From Telmatactis stephensoni (lineage: Eukaryota; Cnidaria; Anthozoa; Actiniaria; Isophelliidae): 64,000 nucleotides of DNA. Under the pieces are notes generated by a model, which saw only the letters and a program-made list of their open reading frames with translations, was not told the origin of the DNA and ran no database searches. The translations under genes and the position numbers were made by a program. The DNA is taken from the NCBI GenBank assembly GCA_029948255.1, contig JALIZF010001489.1, forward strand, positions 62,001 to 126,000, written 5' to 3'. Numbering within the stretch: the stretch's first letter is position 1; the number at the start of each line of letters is the position of its first letter. This document shows, one piece after another, positions 57,664 to 64,000 of this stretch.

Positions 57664-57921
57664 ATATTGACAATGTCGTTTAAGGTTATTTTTGTACCAT
57701 GCATCGCGCGCGCAAACAAGAAATACAGATCACGACATCTATCCGTAAGTTTATTCGCTCTCTACAGTAGTATTTTGGTATATCTTGCAATATCTTGTCA
57801 GTGGTATTATGATGAACTTGGCCCCTCATCCGGCATTAATTGGCAAAACTATGCTATTCTAGCTCTCCGACAATTAGAAAAAATAATTCCTAAGAACCCG
57901 GCCGACGACTTCCACTCTTGA
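57664..57921 (+). CDS. Unrecognised short ORF, possibly with a small intron
   Basis: The frame runs from an upstream ATG at 57574 (or an internal ATG giving MSFKVIFVPCIARANKKYRS) to TGA at 57921. The 115-aa version has one hydrophobic stretch (VSLFALYSSILVYLAIS). Alternatively a donor (ATCC then GTAAGTTT) and an acceptor (TCTTGTCAG) would remove that stretch and join RSRHLS to WYYDELGPSSGINW in frame, ending PKNPADDFHS. I do not recognise the product. There is no homology support. Confidence 0.2.
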   Translation: MLTMSFKVIFVPCIARANKKYRSRHLSVSLFALYSSILVYLAISCQWYYDELGPSSGINWQNYAILALRQLEKIIPKNPADDFHS

Positions 57922-57924
57922 ACA

Positions 57925-59440
57925 CTGTCTGAAACTAAAAAGGTATATAGTCTGAAACTAAAAATAGAACGACCAATTAAATTTGTGGGTGCAACTAATA
58001 CGACGGCTACGGTAAAATATATTCCTTAAAAGTAGAACTCACTAATAGCTTTAAAAATAGCAGTATTTGATGATGGTGGGTTGAGTGTTTATGCTGTATA
58101 ATATCCTTATCTTGCTAGTTATTGGCCCGTATTGATTTAATGTTCTTTGAACTGATAAAACATTCTAAGATATCGGCCGCAAAGCTGGCAACCCACGGGC
58201 AATGTATCTCTGATATGACGCAAATAGTAAGGTACACTAGTGCACGAAGCTAATAATCTACTGCATCTTTCCACTTTGGAGAGCACGATTTCTCTTGCAC
58301 GTGTACAAAATGAGACAATGAATACGCACTCAGATTGAATTCGTATGAAGCTAGTTTACAACCATTGACGTCGAAGGCAGGATTCTTAACTCCTACGAAA
58401 GGGTGTTAAGATTAATTTGTCTGGTTAATTTTGATGTAATTATTTTAAAATATGAAGTGTCTTAATGAAGAAGGAAGTTAAAGAAGGGAACTAAAGAGTA
58501 GATAGGACTGAACCCAATGTTTAATTATTGAGAATTTACTGAAATGAATAAATGAACAAAAGCTATTAAAATAGCTAAGAATATTTGAAAAAGGAGAGAT
58601 TTTGTTTCCTTCGTTTCTTTTTTATCGTTATTTTTGTGTGAACGAGTGAGCCTACTGGTAAGACAAGTTTACTACAGTCGGGTTTTTCCCATAGCTCTTT
58701 TTGTTTATACCTGTTTCAAAAAACGTTAACGTTGGTCAATGCGAATCTGAGACGAAACATAAATAAATTGCTTTGTGTTCCTTGACTAAAATACGAAAAA
58801 ACAATTCTAACTCAAGCACCATAATTTATAATCCAATATCATAACAAACTGCATCATTTGACTTTGTACATATCAAAACTAGCTTGCAGTTAGTTCCAGA
58901 TGTCAGATTCAGATTCATTCATTCGGATTCAGGTCTCCGACCTTTTGTTGAAAGAGGTATAATCTATTTCTGTGATAAACTATTAAAGTTAAAGTTAAAG
59001 TTAAAGTAGTAGTGACATGATTGTCATTAGTCCTTTTTAATATATCAAGGTTCCGCCTCGAAACCAATAAAGCTATCAGACATTGACATTGCACTGGCGG
59101 GCCTCATGACCAAGTTTAAAAAAGCAATATTTTATAATTAACGCTAGCTAATTAAAAATCTCCCGAAGATCGTTGCCGGAGTTAAGAAGATATAAAGAAA
59201 ATGAAACTCAAAGAGAAAAGAAATTTGGTGCATCAGTCAAGGCCCGTCATGAGCAATCGAGAAAAAGAGTTTTAGTTCATGTTTTCAAATTCATTGAGGA
59301 TTAGCTTGATTGTATAAAAGTAATTAGAGATGTCACTCAAACGAAGAGAAAGTTAACAAAAATATGTGCTCATACTACTATGAAAAATGTAAAACATCTG
59401 GAATTATCTGGAGTTCATGGCTCCTAGAATTATTGATGCA
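57925..59440. other. Gene-free stretch
   Basis: AT-rich intergenic sequence with a short TTAAAG tandem at about 58,985. No gene or mobile element recognised. Confidence 0.5.
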
Positions 59441-59446
59441 TCCTCA

Positions 59447-59570
59447 AAAAAAAGAAAGGAAGGAAGAAAGAAAGAAAGAAAGAAAGGAAGAAAGAAAGGA
59501 AGAAAGAAAGAAAGGAAGAAAGGAAGGAAGAAAGAAAGGAAGAAAGAAAGAAAGAAAGAAAGAAAAAAGA
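59447..59570 (+). repeat. GA-rich (GAAA/GGAA)n microsatellite
   Basis: A purine tract of GAAA and GGAA units. Six overlapping frames rich in KKERK or FLSFF derive from it and are artefacts. Confidence 0.95.
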
Positions 59571-60908
59571 AAAAGAAACAACGACAAGAAGAGAAAAGAA
59601 TTGAAACGGAGAAAACACTCACAAACAACCAAAATAAAGCAAGAATACTTGAATAGGCAAAGCTCACTGGGAGTAATATAAATTGCATAGAACTGTCAAG
59701 ATGACATTTATTTCGACTGACTGTCCTTTATTACCAAATTAAAACAATTCAGTTGATTCACTTTTAGAACTAGTTTTCTATCACTCACTTGACAAACTAA
59801 ATAGCGAGAAAACATGAATGATTTATGTATCTAGATTATTTCTATATACAAAGAACTTAACCCGACAACTATAAAGTGTTTAACTGCACGGAACGGACCC
59901 CGAAACTGTTTAAATGCGTCAAATAGTTGCCTAGGAGATCGAGCAATAAACGGATTCCCAATTTTGTATGACCCTGACCCAACTGTACAAAAATAACTAC
60001 AGAAATACTATAGAATTGCTTCCTCGACGAATGCGAAAGCTAACATGATAAATAAATATGATATTTTACGACGTCAAAACAGACTAAGTGGCCGCGAAAA
60101 GCTACTTTTAGCTTAGGTTTCAAATTCAGTCAGTAGCGACTATTTTTAGAGCATTTTTCAATTATCATTTTAGTTATATTGCTTTATTAGAACAGCTTTA
60201 TATTAAAAATGAGTAAAGAGGGGGTAAACTAGAACAAAAGCGAGAAAGAACAAGAGAATTGAATGAGAAAGTTTCAATTTTTGAGACGAGATGGCTGCGC
60301 TAATTATACTGGTAAAAATATAGGATAGTTATGTATTCTAGCTCGTTTTGCCGGTCTAGACTATTCGAAATCTTGATCCTTACAAATAAAAAAGACGACA
60401 TTGCTCAATCTTCCCTCAGTAACCCTTGGCAACCGAATGAATGAGTTTTTCGGCGTGGGAGCTGAGAAGAACATTTTTCATCGATGACGAATGCATTTCC
60501 CTAGAAAGCAAATATAGACTTTGCTTATCGTGAATCTCAAAGCATATCTAAACTTTCTTATTCCGCTAGGCGTTTAAAGTTTAAAAGGATTTCAACCTTT
60601 ATTCTGATCGATCCCGCGCCCACCGACACTAAACTGGCTTCTTTCCCGGGAAAAAATTTGAAGTGCTTCTATGCCAAATTAGGTCAAAATATCCATATTA
60701 GGAAGCTTCGCGTGGTAGGCTTTTATACGCATGTGCACATAAAGTCGTTTACACACAACATAACAGTTAAAATAAGTTTAGCTGTTTCGCGGATTTTCCC
60801 TCATAAAATGTTTTCCCGAAATGCGATTGCCTTGAAAACTTGTATGGAAGAAGTTTATTGAGTACTAGACCTTTGTGAGGATTCATTTGACTGAAATGCG
60901 TTTCCGAG

Positions 60909-61070
60909 ATGGAGAAATCTGGATTAAAACTGCAACGTAGCGTATGTAAATTCTTGGAGTTTGTTAGCACTGAAGCCGCTGAGATCCAGGTAGTCTAAAT
61001 AGTTATTGAATTAACTGTGATTTCTTGGAGTCCGGTCTCTTGATTTTATAGTTCTCAATAAGCCTTTATT
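60909..61070 (+). other. Likely 5' UTR and small intron of the JAKMIP-like gene
   Basis: A possible donor (GAGATCCAG then GTAGTC, 60990) and acceptor (TTGATTTTATAG, 61051) suggest a 62-bp intron before the coding exon. An upstream ATG at 60909 opens a frame that is out of phase with the main start after splicing and stops early, so it would be an upstream ORF. Inference only. Confidence 0.3.
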
Positions 61071-61910
61071 ATGCCGATGCCCTCGGCTAATGGAAATATA
61101 TCTATTATGGATAAAGAATTCGGTTCAAACTCCAAGAAAACTGTGGATGAACTAAAGCGACAGGTAGCTAAACTGAAAGCCGAGTTGGAATCGGAACGGA
61201 CCAAACTTAAACAAGTACATCGGGATAAAACTAGTGAGCTAAAGCGAATCCAGGAAAATCACGAAAGCGAGAGACATCGGACTATTGAAAATGTCACCAA
61301 AAGACTGCAAAGTGAGCACGCAGTTGAACTGCGCCGAATGCGTGAAAGTTTGGGAAAAGAAAAGGACCAAGAATTGCGTCTAGTGTTAAAATTTAAGGAA
61401 GAAGAATTAAAAGCATTGAAACAACAAATTCAAGAGGAAAAAGAGCGCTCTAAAAGAGCTGAAGATGAATTGAAAAAACTGAATACCGAAAGAACTCGAA
61501 GCGGGAGTACAAATGAAGTTGAACAACGTCTTCGGAATGAAATCAACGATCTCAAAAAACAGAAGCGCAAACTGGATGAATCTTACAAGCTGAAATGTGC
61601 TGCAGATTATGAAAAAGCTGAGCTAATAAGAAGACTAAAAAATGAACATGAACGGGAAATTAATTTATTAATTCGGGAGTCGAAAAGAGAAGTGGCCAAA
61701 GAGTACCATCATTTGCGATCTGCAGAAAAAGCACTAGAAGAAAAAAATCACGAACTTGCTTTCAAAGATCAGCTCACACGAAAACTCGAGGCAGAAAAGC
61801 AAGAAATTCGACAGCGAAGAACTTCACTTGATTCTTCAGAAAGTCCTTATAGATCCCAATTAGGAAGCGGGACTCCAGAATTGGAACTTTTACCGGAAAC
61901 GGATGATGTG
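61071..61910 (+). CDS. JAKMIP-like coiled-coil protein, first coding exon
   Basis: The 280-residue exon starts MPMPSANGNISIMDKEFGSN and ends PETDDV at a consensus donor (GTG then GTAAGTGC). From about residue 25 to 260 it is an almost unbroken charged coiled coil. Segments such as VDELKRQVAKLKAELESER, RRMRESLGKEKDQELRL, FKEEELKALKQQIQEEKE and RRLKNEHEREINLLI follow the order and spacing of the N-terminal half of vertebrate JAKMIP1-3 as I recall them (LRAKL..., LREGL...KEGELQRLQ, ...RECERDIRRLM). Those proteins bind microtubules, JAK kinases and GABA-B receptor mRNA or protein in neurons. The C-terminal exons were not found in the remaining 2 kb. Another long coiled-coil family is possible. 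Confidence 0.6.
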
Positions 61911-63220
61911 GTAAGTGCAGTATTGCCATATTGAAGTTTGTAGTAACATGCTGCGGTCGTCCGCGACTACACGGAGACGTTACCACCGCAACCGTGCATT
62001 TCTTGTTACGCTTTCTGCTTTTTCTACTAACAATATTCCGTGTTTATCTGTTGGAGCTGTGAACCGAGTCGTAAAGAGAGAATTCAAACCAAGTCATTAG
62101 TATTTAAACTCAAAATAAAATGTTTTATGCCAACATCAATCATGACGAATTCGTGTTGGGCTTTGTTTGCTATTGGTTTGTTGCTTTGTATCAATGTTGT
62201 TCGCTGGAAATTAGTAAGTCAAACCATCATCGCGACTGCTCAATAATCTTATCTTTGTAGGTCAATTCACTGTGAGTAATTGCTTAGTTTATCGATCTTT
62301 CATGGAATTCAATTGTGGATGTCGTTTGGAATTGAACTTCCATAGTTAAATAATAACAAGTACTGTGATTTGATTGTTGATATGTGTCAAGGCCAAAGAG
62401 TGTAAAAAAATATCGACGAATACTAAATACTGTCTAACATTCTCGAAGACGCTCTACAAACCACAATCTAAAAGTCTCCTCAAAAATCATATTTGTTAAT
62501 ATTATTTACAACTCTTCAACTGTTCGCCCCCCATGTCGAAAAATCACAGATGTCCTTGATCATCTCTATAAGCAGAAACATGCAAACATCAAATTTATGT
62601 TTCAATATTCTCTAATTATCACAGAAAAAGCATTCCAAAAACACCAACAGTAATTTTATATCGTATTTTTTATTGTTTAATAAATATTTAAGTGTATTTT
62701 GACTGATGATTTCAAAAAGTTTCTCCAGTTAATCCTTAAAGTGAATTTTGTTTAGAGTTGTTAATCCAGTAACTCCAGAGTCTAGTGTTACAACAGATAA
62801 ATTGTAATTGTCTAGAATTCTTTGTTGAAAACAAACTGTCGTAAATACCTTCATAAACCTCACACACTTTAGCATTGAAATTTAAGTAAATATTACTCAA
62901 ATGTGCTAATTTTGAGGGATTAGATGATGTCTGTATTAGGTTTTCTTTATTTGTTTCAAATTAGAAATCCTCTGTTACCAAGTTTACGTACAGTATTTGC
63001 AATATATCTTGGCAGATCTATCTCTAAAAAAAAAATCCAAAAAATCTTAAGTTTTTAAAACTTTGTAGCAAAAGTTATAAACAATCATTAATAATTGATT
63101 ATCTCATACAGTTTTCACCTTTTGCTCTAACTCTATTGTGACTCTATTCAAAGAGTACAAAAATAGCTTGTGAAATTAATATTTAAACATAATCTTGGGG
63201 ATATTTAGGTGATGTATATG
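61911..63220 (+). other. Intron of the JAKMIP-like gene, no exon seen
   Basis: AT-rich, stop-dense sequence after the donor at 61911. No continuing coiled-coil exon could be identified. Confidence 0.5.
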
Positions 63221-63221
63221 T

Positions 63222-63345
63222 GTTGGGAGTTTGACAGCACGAGCTAAGGAAGCTTAGAAACACAAAGTGTAGCCAAGTGATTCTGTTGCTTTTCAAGTGC
63301 TCTACATATCTCCCAGAGTGTTTATATCACGCAGTACAGAGCCCA
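63222..63345. mobile_element. Diverged member of the CACGAGGCGTAGC MITE family
   Basis: CACAAAGTGTAGCCAAGTG, TTGCTTTTCAAGTGCTCTAC and AGAGTGTTTATATCACGCAG match the right half of the element at 41,466. The left half is degraded. Confidence 0.6.
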
Positions 63346-63699
63346 CAAGCAACCATTTATAGTGCAGCCGTTAATATATACCTAATAAATAATCCATTTC
63401 TCACAGTACTTCTCACATCTATAATAATTTGCACTATGCACCCACAAACGTGAAAACAAGCCATGCAACTGCAAAGTTATTACCTTATTTCTATAATTAA
63501 TTTATTTGTGCAGTTTTCATTTTACTGTGAAAACTACAACATACATCATGTTTACAGCATGACACAATAGAATACAGAACAGATATAGATAACATTTTCC
63601 ATAGACTGGATTTTGCATGCAGTACAGACATCACAGAAGAACTATAGACAAACTATAGATAGCCCGGGGGCGTACTCCCATATATTTGCTATACGGGTA

Positions 63700-63990
63700 G
63701 GTGCCGCCAAACAGGGTATGGTTTTCAGCGATTGTACTCTGGAACAGGGTATATAAAATAGCTCTTTCTCTCTCTGGAACAGGGTAGCTTTTTTACAAAG
63801 TACGTCTGGATATTGCATAAACGTTGCTCTGTAATTAGGTACCAAAAGAAAACAGTCGGGAAATCAGATTGACTCTTCATTAAATGCTTGACAAAACCGA
63901 TAACACAAACTATTGCATGTAAAAATGCAAAACATTTCACTGGGACAGGGTATATTTTTGTGGTACTTACTCTGGAACAGGGTAGCGTTT
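63700..63990 (+). repeat. Dispersed GGAACAGGGTA repeat cluster
   Basis: CTCTGGAACAGGGTA occurs at about 63,737, 63,773 and 63,970, with GGGACAGGGTATA at about 63,942 and AAACAGGGTATGG at about 63,709. It may be an internal repeat of an element that continues past the right edge. Confidence 0.6.
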
Positions 63991-64000
63991 TAAGCTTTTT

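Overview
The window is eukaryotic nuclear DNA from a metazoan, most probably an anthozoan cnidarian (coral or sea anemone). The grounds are short spliced exons with GT-AG introns of about 100-1500 bp, AT-rich sequence, many short foldback (MITE-like) elements, tRNA-headed SINEs, and animal-type genes: a PDZ-containing nitric oxide synthase (NOS), POLDIP2 and a JAKMIP-like coiled-coil gene. The species assignment is inference; no species marker is visible.

Layout. 1-15,597 (minus strand): most of a neuronal-type NOS gene. I traced 27 coding exons by hand, with consistent phase at every junction, from the start codon at 15,578 to 575. They give about 1,125 residues: PDZ, oxygenase, calmodulin site, FMN domain, and the FAD part of the reductase. 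The last NADPH-binding exons lie beyond the left edge. Its introns hold foldback elements, including a 1.8-kb near-perfect inverted repeat flanked by TTAA. A non-coding exon at 20,729-20,792 and a possible first exon ending at 33,790 may be the NOS 5' UTR. 16-46 kb: no gene recognised with confidence. It holds repeats, two clear SINEs, many MITE-like palindromes, microsatellites and a few exon-like open segments. 46,344-53,724 (plus): complete POLDIP2 gene, 11 coding exons, 325 aa, with one GC-AG intron. Two nearly identical 1.8-kb direct repeats (39.6-41.5 kb and 53.9-55.7 kb) flank it. 56-61 kb: intergenic, with more foldback elements and a GA-rich microsatellite. 61,052-61,910 (plus): first coding exon of a JAKMIP-like gene that continues beyond what I can trace.

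The three genes have no evident functional link; this is ordinary metazoan gene order with a heavy load of non-autonomous repeats. The best candidates for something undescribed are the TTAA-flanked foldback element with a small basic ORF in its loop, the substitutions beside the NOS substrate-binding glutamate, and a few orphan exon-like segments.
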